A stretch of 64,000 bases of DNA from Dehalococcoidia bacterium (GTDB lineage Bacteria > Chloroflexota > Dehalococcoidia > DSTF01 > JACRBR01). Location of the stretch: positions 1-64,000 of the forward strand of contig JBBDXD010000018.1 of NCBI GenBank assembly GCA_040902535.1, given 5' to 3'. Both the position numbers and the translations under genes were made by a program. Of the stretch, positions 17,691 to 26,970 are shown in pieces (position 1 is the stretch's first letter; each line of letters begins with the position of its first letter). A model generated the notes under the pieces. It made no database searches and was not told the origin of the DNA. It saw only the letters and a program-made list of their open reading frames with translations.

Positions 17691-18647
17691 TTGGCGGACA
17701 TCACGCATCGCACCATTCGGACCAACGGCATCGACATGCATATCGCGGAGGCCGGATCCGGGCCGCTCGTGCTGATGATCCACGGTTTTCCCGAGCTGTG
17801 GTATTCGTACCGGCACCAGATACCGGCCGTCGCGGACGCCGGATTCCACGCCGTCGCGATCGACGTGCGTGGCTACGGCGGCACCGACGCGCCGGCGCCG
17901 ATTGAGGCCTACAGCATGAAGAACATGACGGCGGACGCCGTCGGCGTGCTGGACGCCCTCGGCGAGCAGACGGCCGTCGTCGTCGGGCACGACTGGGGCT
18001 CGCCGATCGCGTGCAACAGCGCCGTGCTCTACCCGGAACGCTTCCGCGCGGTGATCGGCATGAGCGTGCCGTACTTTCCACGCTCGCCCGCACCGCCGAC
18101 GCAGCTCTTCAAGCAGGCATTCGGCGACACCTTCTTTTACATCCTGTACTTCCAGGATCCCGGCGTCGCCGAGGCTGAACTCGAAGCCGACGTGCATCGC
18201 TCGATCACGGGGTTTCTCTACGCGGCCTCCGGCGATGCACCGCAGGAACGCACGAACTGGATCAAGCCGCAGACCGCGAAGTTCCTCGACGGCATGCCGG
18301 TGCTCGAGACGCTTCCCGCATGGCTCACCGAGGCGGACATTCAGTATTTCGTCTCGGAGTTCGAGCGCACCGGCTATCGGGGCGGCCTGAACCGCTATCG
18401 AAACATGGACCGCGACTGGGAAGAGTTGCCGCAGCTCGAAGGCGCGAAGGTGCAGCAGCCGGCGCAGTTCATCTACGGCGATCATGACGGTGTGATCGCG
18501 ATGAACCCGGCGGGTCCCGAGATCATGAAGCAGAACGTGCCGAATCTGCGCAGCATCGTGAAGCTGCCGGGAGCCGGCCACTGGACGCAGCAGGAGCGGC
18601 CCGACGAGGTCAACGCTGCGATCATCGAGTTCCTGAAGGTGTTGTAA
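17691..18647 (+). CDS. alpha/beta hydrolase, epoxide-hydrolase type
   Basis: 318 residues from a TTG at 17691, preceded by GGAAGGG; an in-frame ATG at 17613 would overlap the terminator region. The oxyanion motif HGFPELWYSYRHQ, the nucleophile elbow VVVGHDWGS (Asp nucleophile) and the general-base His in LPGAGHWTQQE are all present, with a cap domain between. An Asp nucleophile after GH, with W next, is typical of soluble epoxide hydrolases and haloalkane dehalogenases; HGFPE favours epoxide hydrolase. It opens an operon with an LLM oxidoreductase directly at its stop codon and an amidohydrolase after that, suggesting a shared catabolic or detoxification route. Confidence 0.88.
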   Translation: MADITHRTIRTNGIDMHIAEAGSGPLVLMIHGFPELWYSYRHQIPAVADAGFHAVAIDVRGYGGTDAPAPIEAYSMKNMTADAVGVLDALGEQTAVVVGHDWGSPIACNSAVLYPERFRAVIGMSVPYFPRSPAPPTQLFKQAFGDTFFYILYFQDPGVAEAELEADVHRSITGFLYAASGDAPQERTNWIKPQTAKFLDGMPVLETLPAWLTEADIQYFVSEFERTGYRGGLNRYRNMDRDWEELPQLEGAKVQQPAQFIYGDHDGVIAMNPAGPEIMKQNVPNLRSIVKLPGAGHWTQQERPDEVNAAIIEFLKVL

Positions 18648-19568
18648 ATGCGCATCGGCATCATGCTTCCAGATAGAGCGGCTTCGATCGGCGCGATCGT
18701 CGACTCGATCGTTGACGTGGAGACGGATGGGTTTGACGCCGCGTGGTTCGGGCAGGTCTTCGGATCGGACGTGATGACGGTGATCGCGATGGCGGGAGCG
18801 CGCACGTCGCGCATCGAGATCGGCACGTCCGTGGTACCGACGTACACGCGCCACCCCTGGGTAATGGCGCAGCAGGCGTTGACGGTGGGGGCGGCGACGC
18901 AAGGCCGCTTCACGCTGGGGATTGGTCTTTCGCACGCGCCGGTCGTCGAGGGCATGTGGGGCCTGTCGTACGAGAAGCCGGCGCGCCATATGCGGGAATA
19001 CCTGTCCGTCCTGCAGCCCCTCCTCACGGAAGGACGCGTCGCGTTCAGCGGCGACGTGTTCAAGACGGCGGGGAGCCTGGCGGTGCCCGGTGCCCCCAAA
19101 GTGCCGGTGCTGGTCGCCGCGCTCGCGCCGAGGATGTTGAAGATCGCAGGCGAACTGACTGACGGCACGGTGACCTGGATGACCGGACCGAAGACGATCG
19201 CGACGCACATCGTGCCGAAGCTGACGGCGGCGGCAACGGATGCGGGCCGCGCGGCGCCACGCATCGCGGCGGGTCTGCCGATCGCGGTGACCGACGATCT
19301 CGCCGCGGCGAAAGAGCGGGCGGCGCAGGCATTCGTCGTGTACGGCCAACTGCCCAACTACCGCAGGGTGCTGGACAAGGAGGGAGCGGCGGGGCCGGCA
19401 GACGTGGCGATCCTCGGCGACGAGGCGGCGGTCGAACGACAGTTGCGAGAGTTTGCGAGCGCAGGCGCGACGGACTTGTTCGGCGCCGCGTTCCCGGTCG
19501 GCGACGACGCGAAGGCATCGCTCGCGCGGACGCGCGCGCTTCTCAAGTCGCTCGTCGGCAAGATCTAG
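18648..19568 (+). CDS. LLM-class flavin/F420-dependent oxidoreductase
   Basis: 306 residues, bacterial-luciferase-like TIM barrel. Signature parts are MRIGIMLPDRAASIGAIVDS, IEIGTSVVPTYTRHPWVMAQ, RFTLGIGLSHAPVVEGMWGL and PVLVAALAPRMLKIAGELTD. The pattern is close to the mycobacterial-type F420-dependent subgroup, though FMN cannot be excluded. The ATG follows the TAA of the epoxide hydrolase with no gap, so the genes are co-translated. Substrate unknown. Confidence 0.87.
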   Translation: MRIGIMLPDRAASIGAIVDSIVDVETDGFDAAWFGQVFGSDVMTVIAMAGARTSRIEIGTSVVPTYTRHPWVMAQQALTVGAATQGRFTLGIGLSHAPVVEGMWGLSYEKPARHMREYLSVLQPLLTEGRVAFSGDVFKTAGSLAVPGAPKVPVLVAALAPRMLKIAGELTDGTVTWMTGPKTIATHIVPKLTAAATDAGRAAPRIAAGLPIAVTDDLAAAKERAAQAFVVYGQLPNYRRVLDKEGAAGPADVAILGDEAAVERQLREFASAGATDLFGAAFPVGDDAKASLARTRALLKSLVGKI

Positions 19569-19578
19569 CGGAGGCCAA

Positions 19579-20817
19579 GTGACGGCAGCGATCACCAATG
19601 CGACGCCGATCGATGGCACCGGCGCCGATCCGGTGCGCAACGCGACTATCGTCATCGACGAGGAGCGGATCACCCAGATCGGCGGCGGCGTAAAGGCGCC
19701 GCGTGACGCCACCGTGATCGACGCGGGCGGCCGCACGGTGATGCCGGGCATGATCGACTCTCACGTACACCTGTATGGCCGCGTGCAGGCGCTCCAGGAG
19801 CGGATGCTCACGCCGCCAAGCCTGCAGTTGTTTTACGGTGCGCAGAACGCCCGTCGCACGCTCGACGCCGGCATCACCACCGCGCGCGACGCTTCGGGCT
19901 CGCCGCAGGGGTTCAAGATGGCGATCGAGCGCGGGCTGATCCCCGGGCCACGGCTGCGGATCTCCGTCTCAGCGCTGTCGCAGACGGGCGGTCACGGCGA
20001 CGGCACCATGCCTTCGGGCGTGAACCCGGGCGGTATCGGCGGCACGCGCGGTCCGGAGTGGCCCGAGACCGTCGTCGACGGGGCGGAGGAAGTGCGCGTC
20101 GCCGTGCGGAGGCTGTTGCGGGCCGGCGCAGACTTCATCAAGCTCTGCTCGACGGGCGGCGTGATGTCGCCCGCCGATGAGCCCACGCACACGCAGTTCA
20201 CGCCGGAAGAGATCGCCGTCATGGTCCACGAGGCGCGCTCGCAGGGGAAGACCTGCATGGCGCACGCGCAGGGCACCGAGGGCATCAAGAACGCTATCCG
20301 CGCGGGCGTGGAATCGATCGAGCACGGGATCTACGTGGACGACGAAGCGATCGACATGATGAAGCGCGCGAAGACGTTCCTCGTGCCAACGCTCGTCGCG
20401 CCGGTGTGGGTGCTGCGACATTCAGAACGATCGCCGGGCAGCGTGCTGCCGCAGTCGGTGCGCAAGACCAAGCTCGTGATGGAAGACCACAAGCGCAACA
20501 TCGCCCACGCGATCGAGTCGGGCGCGCGTGTTGCCATGGGCACGGACAGCGGCGTCGGGCGGCATGGCTCGAACGCCGAGGAGCTTCAGCTCATGGTCGA
20601 GTGCGGCATGACGCCGATGCAGGCGATCGTCTCGGCGACGAAGACGGCGAGCGAGTGCGTGCACATGCAGGCGGACGTCGGGACGCTCGAGCCGGGCAAG
20701 TACGCCGACCTGCTGATCATCGATGGCGACCCGCTCGACGACATCAAGATCTTGCAGGAGCCGAGCCGGATCGCTCTGATCATGCAGGGCGGGCGCGTGC
20801 ACAAGGAGATGACGTAG
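19579..20817 (+). CDS. metal-dependent amidohydrolase
   Basis: 412 residues from a GTG at 19579 (GGAGG upstream at 19570-19574). The metal ligands are visible: DSHVHLYGR (H-x-H), a possible Lys in FIKLCSTGG, His in CMAHAQGTEG and ESIEHGIYVDDEAID, and the Asp in AMGTDSGVGRHG. It begins with a small beta-sandwich (AITNATPIDGTGADPVRNAT) as in imidazolonepropionase/prolidase-like amidohydrolases. It hydrolyses an amide or similar bond; the substrate is unknown. It is the third gene of the operon with the epoxide hydrolase and LLM oxidoreductase. Confidence 0.88.
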   Translation: MTAAITNATPIDGTGADPVRNATIVIDEERITQIGGGVKAPRDATVIDAGGRTVMPGMIDSHVHLYGRVQALQERMLTPPSLQLFYGAQNARRTLDAGITTARDASGSPQGFKMAIERGLIPGPRLRISVSALSQTGGHGDGTMPSGVNPGGIGGTRGPEWPETVVDGAEEVRVAVRRLLRAGADFIKLCSTGGVMSPADEPTHTQFTPEEIAVMVHEARSQGKTCMAHAQGTEGIKNAIRAGVESIEHGIYVDDEAIDMMKRAKTFLVPTLVAPVWVLRHSERSPGSVLPQSVRKTKLVMEDHKRNIAHAIESGARVAMGTDSGVGRHGSNAEELQLMVECGMTPMQAIVSATKTASECVHMQADVGTLEPGKYADLLIIDGDPLDDIKILQEPSRIALIMQGGRVHKEMT

Positions 20818-20913
20818 CCATGGCGGCGCTTCTCGACGAGCGCCTGGTCCGCGACCTGTGCGGCTGGATCGAGGCCCATATCGCGCGCTGGTGAGCGCCG
20901 CCCGCGGGCCGTC

Positions 20914-21336
20914 CTACTCGCCGGCCAGTTCGCGGCGCAGCTTCCTGCGGGCGGCGCTTGCGCGCGCGCTGTCGCTATTAGACATGGGCAAGCGTTCGAT
21001 GCGGCGGCGCAGGGCGCGGCGCTGCTTCGGCGTGAGCGATCCGAACACCATCTTCACCGTCTGCATGATCTCGAAGCTCTCGTCGGGCGCTTCTCCGACC
21101 TGCGCGGCCGCTTCGAGCGGCACGTAGGCGAGCTTGCGTTTGCCGCCGCGGGCAAAGGTCCCGTATCGCCGCGCCGCATCGATGGCCTCGCGGCGGATGG
21201 CGAGCACGTCGCCGGGTTTGCCGTCGCGCCAGGTGGCAAGTGCGATGTCCTGCGCTGCATCTTCGATCCAGAACTCCGGCACGCCCATGGCGCGCGCTAC
21301 GGCACGATAGTACGTCGGGTCGCGCTGCTCCTTCAT
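20914..21336 (-). CDS. sigma-factor-like helical protein
   Basis: 140 residues from the ATG at 21336 (TGAGGGAAG upstream). PEFWIEDAAQDIALATWRDG resembles sigma-70 region 2 (D-x-x-Q-D-x-x-L-x-x-W), and GSLTPKQRRALRRRIERLPM resembles the start of region 4, followed by a basic helix. It is short and the region 4 helix-turn-helix looks incomplete, so this is a tentative call: an ECF-like or minimal sigma-like DNA-binding protein. No anti-sigma gene is adjacent. Confidence 0.6.
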   Translation of the reverse strand: MKEQRDPTYYRAVARAMGVPEFWIEDAAQDIALATWRDGKPGDVLAIRREAIDAARRYGTFARGGKRKLAYVPLEAAAQVGEAPDESFEIMQTVKMVFGSLTPKQRRALRRRIERLPMSNSDSARASAARRKLRRELAGE

Positions 21337-21363
21337 GCTTCCCTCAGATCCAGGCTCCCCCAT

Positions 21364-21688
21364 GAACCTGTGTACTGCGGGGCGTCAGCTATGTGCGCAC
21401 GCGCCGCTGGGCGTGCGTTCGGGGCGCAGCATCACCTCAGGCGCGTGCGCGTAACCGTGCTGGCGGGTGACTTCGTGTCGGACGGTGACGAACCGTCGAG
21501 AGAGGCAGCCGCGCGAATGTGCGGCCGTGCCGAGGAAGAGTTCCCCGCGATCCACCCCCATGGACGCCCAGCGTCCTATCCCCTTCCTCGGAGACGTGAC
21601 GACTATGCCATGGAGCCGTTAAACGGCTTTGCGATAAATCTGAACGATCTGTTAACCGCGTTGCGAGATCGCCTTCCAATCTGCGGAT
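21364..21688. other. intergenic region with short palindrome
   Basis: No gene is supported. A 7-bp inverted repeat AGCCGTT-A-AACGGCT (21614-21628), followed by GTTAACC further on, could be an operator; the DNA around 21605-21700 is visibly less GC-rich than its surroundings. Confidence 0.4.
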
Positions 21689-22339
21689 TTAACGCGCTTC
21701 GGCCGTATCCAGCAGGATGCCGAGCGCGACCGCGATACGGCGGTCGAAGCGCCGCGACGCGTCTTCGCGCAGGTTCAGCACGTACTTGTCGCCGAGGCCG
21801 ATCTTCCGGTCAAAGGAGCCGATCTTCGTTTCGTTCGGGCCGTCCGACGCGAGGATGTGGAAGTCGGTCTTGATCACGAAGCCGAGCAGCGCGACGAAGG
21901 GGATCCAGTCGACGACGCGGCGCACGACGGACATAAACGCAGAATCCTCGAGCGCGCGCGCGATCAGGTTGCCGTCCGGATCTTCGATGTTCCAGGCGCG
22001 GCGGAACAGCGCCTTGATGTTGTCGCGCCGGAGACGCGCGATCGTCGCGCCGGAAGCATCGACCAGCGTGTATTCGCGGCGCCGGAACTCGTAGCCATGG
22101 TCCTGCTTGAGCGTGAGCACGGGCTCGCCGCCGGATTCGTCTTCGAAGAAGCTGATGTCGGCGCGCCGTCCGAACAGTCGCATGACGGGCCGCTCGACAT
22201 AGAACAGCGGCTCACCGGCCTCGCCGTACACGAAGTACTTGGATTTCCCCAGCGAGAGGTGCTTCTGGTTGACGAGGAAGACGTCGCGGTCGAGCTTGTA
22301 GCCGCTCAGTGAGCTTGCCGGCGCGAATTCTGCGGTCAT
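21689..22339 (-). CDS. LURP-one-related / scramblase-like protein
   Basis: 216 residues with the 12-stranded barrel pattern of the LURP-one (YxjI) family: FLVNQKHLSLGKSKYFVYGE, EPLFYVERPVMRLFGRRADI, VLTLKQ, and a C-terminal hydrophobic helix segment VDWIPFVALLGFVIKTDFHI. These proteins are related to phospholipid scramblases and Tubby; the bacterial role is unknown. The ribosome site GGGAGG lies upstream of the ATG at 22339, after a hairpin that may end the neighbouring transcript. Confidence 0.78.
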   Translation of the reverse strand: MTAEFAPASSLSGYKLDRDVFLVNQKHLSLGKSKYFVYGEAGEPLFYVERPVMRLFGRRADISFFEDESGGEPVLTLKQDHGYEFRRREYTLVDASGATIARLRRDNIKALFRRAWNIEDPDGNLIARALEDSAFMSVVRRVVDWIPFVALLGFVIKTDFHILASDGPNETKIGSFDRKIGLGDKYVLNLREDASRRFDRRIAVALGILLDTAEAR

Positions 22340-22354
22340 GATGGAACCTCCCCG

Positions 22355-22377
22355 CGGAGTCTACACGTAAGACTCCG
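22355..22377. terminator. hairpin after the PAS-GGDEF-EAL gene
   Basis: Perfect 8-bp stem CGGAGTCT / AGACTCCG with a 7-base loop, directly after the stop codon at 22378-22380. There is no T-run, so it may be an attenuator or mRNA-stabilising element in the leader of the next gene. Confidence 0.5.
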
Positions 22378-24771
22378 TCATGCTGCCAAGGCGCCCGTTT
22401 TTGCGATCACGGACGCAAGCGGGCCGGGCTCGGCAATGTAGAACCCCTGCCCGTGGTCGACGCCGTATTCCCGTAACAGTCGCAACGTTTCTTCGTCGGC
22501 GACGAACTCCGCGATTGTGCGCTTGCCGAGACCGCGCGCCACGCCGACGATCGCCCGCACGAGGTGCTGGTCGACCGTGTTATGGCTGAGGTCGCGGATG
22601 AAGCTGCCATCGATCTTCAGGTAGTCGACGGGCAGATGCTTGAGGTGCGAGAAAGACGAGAAGCCGACGCCGAAGTCATCGAGGGCGAATCCACAGCCCA
22701 TGCCGCGCAGGGCCCGGAGAAATTTTTGCGCTTCGTCGATGTTCGCGATGGCGGCAGTTTCCGTCACTTCGAGTACGAGGCGCGACGGGTCGATCTTCGT
22801 CGCGCGCAGCTCCCTCTGGATCATCGGCAGCAACTCCGGGTCGGCGAATGCCTTGCCGGAGAGATTGACCTCCAGGCGGACGCCGCTGGCGGCGACTTCG
22901 GATCCGGCCAGCAGTTCGATGGCACGCCTCACCACCCAGCGGTCGATGTCCTGGATGAGCCCGGTGCGCTCCGCCGTCTCCAGGAACATGCCGGGCAACA
23001 CGAGTTCGGAGCCATCCGTCATGCGGAGCAGCAGCTCGAACTGCGTGATCTCGCCGCGCGACAGGTCGAGGATGGGCTGCGCGTGCAGTACGAAGCGGTC
23101 GTTCTCGAGCGCCTCGCGGATTCTCTGATACCAGCCGATGCGCGATTCGATCTGCGCCTGCCAGTCGGCCCCCGGGACGAAGACGCTGTAGCGATTGCGG
23201 CCGTCGTCCTTTACGCGGTACATCGCGAGGTCGGCGCGCGAGAGCAGTTCGCCGGCGCTCGTACCGTGCTCGGGGAAGAGCGCGACGCCGATGCTGGCGC
23301 TGATCCGCAGGGGCGAGCCGCCGACCATGAACGTGAAGTTGCGGATCGCATCGAGCAGGTCGGCGGCGATGCTGCGCGCGTGCTCCGGCTGCGTGTGCGG
23401 CAGCAAGATGGCGAACTCGTCGCCGCCGAGACGCGCCACGACATCCGTGCGGCGCAGGCGCTCGCGAAGCAAGGAGGCGAGACCGGTGAGCAGTTCATCG
23501 CCTGAGCGATGGCCGCGACTGTCGTTGACGTCCTTGAACTGGTCGAGGTCCATGAACAGCAGCGCGCCCTGGATCCCGTAACGCTCGGACTCGCGGAGCT
23601 GGCGCTCGACTTCTTCATCGAACCGGCGACGGTTGAAGAGGCTGGTCAGCGGATCGTGGTTCGCCAGGTGGATGAGCTGCTCCTCGAACCGCTTCCGCTC
23701 GCTGATGTCACGCGCGATCGTCGAGAACCGCTCGACGGTGCCATTCGCGAACCGGTGAGCGAGCGTGACCTGCGATACCGGTATTTCCAGGCCATCGGGG
23801 CTCAGGTACGCGGATTCGCCGACCCATGCACCGTCGGTAGTGGCACCGGGGATAACCTCCCGTTCAAGCAGGTCGCGTGCCCAGTCCGGGCGCCGCTCGA
23901 GCATATTCGTGTCGGTGATATCGCCTTCATTCGAGAGCCCGAGCATGCGGCAGCCCGCCGTGTTCAAGTAGAGGTGCTGGCCGCCGGCGTCGGCGATGGA
24001 GACGAGGTCCGTCGTGGCTTCGATGATGGCGGTAAGTTGGGCGCGTTCTTCGTCGGTGCGCTTCTGCTCCGTGATGTCGTGCGCCACGACGAGCACCGCG
24101 TCGCCATCGGCGAACGTGAGGTCGTGTTCGAGCAGCAGCACATCGACGATGCGGCCGTCGCTCAGGCGGTGCCGTTGTCCGTTCGATTTCGCATCGGCGC
24201 TCGCGCCGGTGACGCCGGCCGGGGCGTCCGCGCGCACGTCGTCCTCCGTCATCGCGAGGAACTGATCGCGCGAGTAGCCGTAGTGGGCGATCGCCGCTTC
24301 GTTGACCTCGAGGAAGCGTTTGGCGCGGCGCTCAAAGACGAACATGGGGTGCGGGTTGTCAGCGAACAGCAGGCGGAAGTTCTTGACGCTGCGCCTGAGT
24401 TCCTCTTCGGCGCGCTTGCGGTGCGTGACGTCGCGGAAGCTCCACACGCGCCCGGCGACGGAGCCGTCGCGGAGCAGCGGCCGCGAGTAGCGCTCGAACT
24501 CGCGGCCGTCCTTGAACGCGACGCTGTCGAGACTCTCCGAATCGCTGCTGTACAGCTCCCGCACCTTGGCGCGCCACTGCTCCGGATCGAGCACCTGGCT
24601 GACGACATGATCGATCAGCGCATCGTCATCACCGGCTGCGATGAGTTCGTCGGGCAATCGCCACATCTCGGCGAAGCGACGATTCGCGAAGGCGACCTTG
24701 CCATCGCTGTCGACGACGAGGATGCCATCGGCGGTGGACTCGATGGTCGACTTGAGGAGTTCTTCGCTCAC
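22378..24771 (-). CDS. PAS-PAS-PAS-GGDEF-EAL cyclic-di-GMP enzyme (C-terminal part of a split sensor)
   Basis: 797 residues: three PAS domains (about 1-115, 125-235, 240-365), a GGDEF diguanylate cyclase domain (about 370-535) and an EAL phosphodiesterase domain (about 545-795). The cyclase motif RLGGDEF is intact with an RxxD inhibitory site (RRTD) five residues upstream. The EAL signature reads FELLLR (E-x-L-x-R kept), with EVTET, LDDFGVGFSS and LKID, so both activities could work. The start at 24771 is probably not real: the preceding frame holds a membrane domain ending in a coiled segment, and a one-base shift near 24809 joins the two into ERVRTRTAALEQANSALSVS-SEELLK, the usual linker. 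Confidence 0.9.
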   Translation of the reverse strand: MSEELLKSTIESTADGILVVDSDGKVAFANRRFAEMWRLPDELIAAGDDDALIDHVVSQVLDPEQWRAKVRELYSSDSESLDSVAFKDGREFERYSRPLLRDGSVAGRVWSFRDVTHRKRAEEELRRSVKNFRLLFADNPHPMFVFERRAKRFLEVNEAAIAHYGYSRDQFLAMTEDDVRADAPAGVTGASADAKSNGQRHRLSDGRIVDVLLLEHDLTFADGDAVLVVAHDITEQKRTDEERAQLTAIIEATTDLVSIADAGGQHLYLNTAGCRMLGLSNEGDITDTNMLERRPDWARDLLEREVIPGATTDGAWVGESAYLSPDGLEIPVSQVTLAHRFANGTVERFSTIARDISERKRFEEQLIHLANHDPLTSLFNRRRFDEEVERQLRESERYGIQGALLFMDLDQFKDVNDSRGHRSGDELLTGLASLLRERLRRTDVVARLGGDEFAILLPHTQPEHARSIAADLLDAIRNFTFMVGGSPLRISASIGVALFPEHGTSAGELLSRADLAMYRVKDDGRNRYSVFVPGADWQAQIESRIGWYQRIREALENDRFVLHAQPILDLSRGEITQFELLLRMTDGSELVLPGMFLETAERTGLIQDIDRWVVRRAIELLAGSEVAASGVRLEVNLSGKAFADPELLPMIQRELRATKIDPSRLVLEVTETAAIANIDEAQKFLRALRGMGCGFALDDFGVGFSSFSHLKHLPVDYLKIDGSFIRDLSHNTVDQHLVRAIVGVARGLGKRTIAEFVADEETLRLLREYGVDHGQGFYIAEPGPLASVIAKTGALAA

Positions 24772-25490
24772 GCTGAGCGCGCTGTTCGCCTGCTCGAGCG
24801 CGGCGGTACGGTGCGGACGCGCTCTTCGAGGTGGGCGTTGACGCGCTCGACGGCGAGGTGGGCGCGCTCGAGCTTCTCCTGCACGTCGATGGCGCTATCG
24901 CGCTCGCGGCGGATCTGGTGACCGACCCAGTTGATCCAGAGATACGTGCTGAAGAACACACCGACGCCACCGATGATGGTCGTCGCGACGAAGCGTGGAT
25001 CCGAGTAGCGCAGGGAATCCTGGTCGAGGAATACGTAATGCGGGATCGTCCCTGTCCCATCGAGCAGCGCGAGTGCGACGAACGACGCCGCGGCGCCGGC
25101 GGTGTAGAAGAAGCCGCGTCGCAGGTCGAGGAACGTGTTCGTGAAGATCAGCCCGAAGACGTACGCGAATGATCCCAGCCACGTGATTCCGCCCAGGAAG
25201 TACACGATGGTCGTGTGAAACAAGATTTCGGCGGCAAGCATGAAATAGTGGGCGGCGCGGATCATGCCCTCGGAGTCGAGCAGCTTCACGACGCGCAGAT
25301 AGGCGACGAAGAACACGGCCTCGGCGGCGAGCACCGCAAGGAAGGGGAGCGGCATCGGGATGCGCGCTACCCAGAGGCAACCCCACAGGACGATGAACAG
25401 CCCGACGATCGCGAGGCGCGCGAGGGCCTGCGGCGTCTGCTCACGCCGTGCCGTCTCAAGCCTGCTGAGGGCTTGCCTCTGCTCGGTCAC
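24768..25490 (-). CDS. membrane sensory domain (N-terminal part of the split c-di-GMP sensor)
   Basis: 240 residues from a GTG at 25490 (GGGAG upstream). About six membrane helices, including LAIVGLFIVLWGCLW, AAEILFHTTIVYFLG and TTIIGGVGVFFSTYLWINW, end in a coiled helix VQEKLERAHLAVERVNAHLEE. The last 16 codons (TVPPRSSRRTARSA) are out of frame relative to the expected linker, so this ORF ends in a frameshift, not a natural C-terminus. An upstream start to 25652 has no support. Together with 22378-24771 it forms a membrane-PAS-GGDEF-EAL protein of roughly 1,040 residues. Confidence 0.8.
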   Translation of the reverse strand: MTEQRQALSRLETARREQTPQALARLAIVGLFIVLWGCLWVARIPMPLPFLAVLAAEAVFFVAYLRVVKLLDSEGMIRAAHYFMLAAEILFHTTIVYFLGGITWLGSFAYVFGLIFTNTFLDLRRGFFYTAGAAASFVALALLDGTGTIPHYVFLDQDSLRYSDPRFVATTIIGGVGVFFSTYLWINWVGHQIRRERDSAIDVQEKLERAHLAVERVNAHLEERVRTVPPRSSRRTARSA

Positions 25491-25626
25491 GATTGCTCCC
25501 TGTCCGCGGAGTATCGACGCGTTCGCATATGTACTTAATGAGGGTTCTTTCCGAGCGGAACGGCGCCGCACGGCGCACCCGCTGGCGCGGCGCTGCGGCT
25601 TGACTGATAGTGAATTCGTGATCCCG

Positions 25627-26889
25627 ATGTTCCGCCGCTGGTCGGCCAGCACCTTCGACGCCCTGCAGAATCGCGGTTACCGGACGCTCTGGCTCGGGTC
25701 GATGCTCGCGTTCGTGGCCTTTTTTATGTCGACTATCGCCCAGAGCGCCGTCGCCTTCGACCTTACGGGGAACAACCGCGACGTCGGCGCCGTCGTGTTC
25801 GGGCAGGGCATCGCGATGGTGCTGCTGGCGCCGTTCGGGGGCGCGCTCGCCGACCGCATGTCGAAGCGCATGCTGCTCGTGGTGTCGCAGGCGGTGATCG
25901 GCGCCGTCTTCTTCGTCACAGGCGTGCTGATCGGCCTCGACGCGATCTCGATCCTCGCGCTGAGCGTTGGGTCGTTCGTCATCGGCACGATGTTCTCGCT
26001 GCTGGGGCCGGCGCGTCAGGCATACGTCGGGTACCTGGTCGAAGCGGATCGCCGGGGTAACGCCGTCGCCCTGCAGCAGGTGGCGCTCAACGCAGGGCGC
26101 GTCGGAGGGCCATTCCTGGCGGCGGCGCTGCTCGCCGTGCCATTCATCGATGCGACGGGCACGTATCTCGTCATGGGCGTCATGTACCTGGCGGCGATGG
26201 TGACGCTGGCGCTGCTCCCGGCAGCGCCCAGTCGCGCCGGCGGCGAGGGCATCGGCCTGATGGAGGACGTGTTGATCGGCATGCGCTACGTGGCAAACAA
26301 TCCGCGGTTGCGGGCGCTGGTGCTGCAGTTCGTGTTCGTGATGCTCGCAGGCTTTCCATTCATCGCGATCATGCCCGCATTCGTCGAGAACAGCCTCGGC
26401 TCGGACACCTCGACGTTCGGACTGCTGATGGGGATCATGGCGATCGGCGGCTTAATCGCGAGCCTGCTCGTCGCGCAGATCGCGGACTCGACACGGGCGC
26501 CACAGGTGATCGTCGCCGGTTGCGTCGGATTCGGGGTGTCGCTGATCTTGACGGGCATGGCGCCGACGGTCCTGATCGCGGCGGTCGCGATGTTCGTGGT
26601 GGGACTGACGAGCGGTGCGTTCCAGACGCTGAACAACGCCGTCATTGTGCGCGAGGCATCGACGGAGTACTACGGGCGGGTGATGTCGCTGACGATGATG
26701 GCATTCGCTGGATTTGGCGTGATCGCGCTGCCGATCGGCTTCCTCGCGGACGCAGTGGGCGAGCGGCCGACGCTGATCGCGATGGGCATCGCGGTCTGCA
26801 TCGTGACGGCGATCATGGCATCGGCGACGTTTCGCGTGCTCAACGACCGGCAGACGTTCACGGAAGAAGCGACGGCAGCGGGAAGTTAG
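25627..26889 (+). CDS. MFS transporter (MFS_3/EntS-like)
   Basis: 420 residues with about 12 membrane helices. It begins MFRRWSASTFDALQNRGYRT, and GAVVFGQGIAMVLLAPFGGA with LADRMSKRMLL gives the conserved loop between helices 2 and 3. The second half carries LRALVLQFVFVMLAGFPFIA and PTVLIAAVAMFVVGLTSGAF. It is the same group as the protein at 8149-9702. A GTG at 25618 is an alternative start. It is divergent from the c-di-GMP sensor and upstream of the pilus-type operon. Substrate unknown. Confidence 0.87.
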   Translation: MFRRWSASTFDALQNRGYRTLWLGSMLAFVAFFMSTIAQSAVAFDLTGNNRDVGAVVFGQGIAMVLLAPFGGALADRMSKRMLLVVSQAVIGAVFFVTGVLIGLDAISILALSVGSFVIGTMFSLLGPARQAYVGYLVEADRRGNAVALQQVALNAGRVGGPFLAAALLAVPFIDATGTYLVMGVMYLAAMVTLALLPAAPSRAGGEGIGLMEDVLIGMRYVANNPRLRALVLQFVFVMLAGFPFIAIMPAFVENSLGSDTSTFGLLMGIMAIGGLIASLLVAQIADSTRAPQVIVAGCVGFGVSLILTGMAPTVLIAAVAMFVVGLTSGAFQTLNNAVIVREASTEYYGRVMSLTMMAFAGFGVIALPIGFLADAVGERPTLIAMGIAVCIVTAIMASATFRVLNDRQTFTEEATAAGS

Positions 26890-26970
26890 CGCTTGCAGCC
26901 GCTGCGCGGTGCCAGTACCGGATCGCGGGCGGCGAGCGTGGTAGGCACGCGAGCGCAGGAGCGCTACAGC

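Noticed and set aside
17610-19751. 713-codon minus-strand open frame
   Set aside because: Antisense to the epoxide hydrolase and LLM genes; composition is that of a shadow frame.
20820-20894. 24-residue frame starting MAALLDERLVRDLCGW
   Set aside because: Too short, with no ribosome site and no further support.
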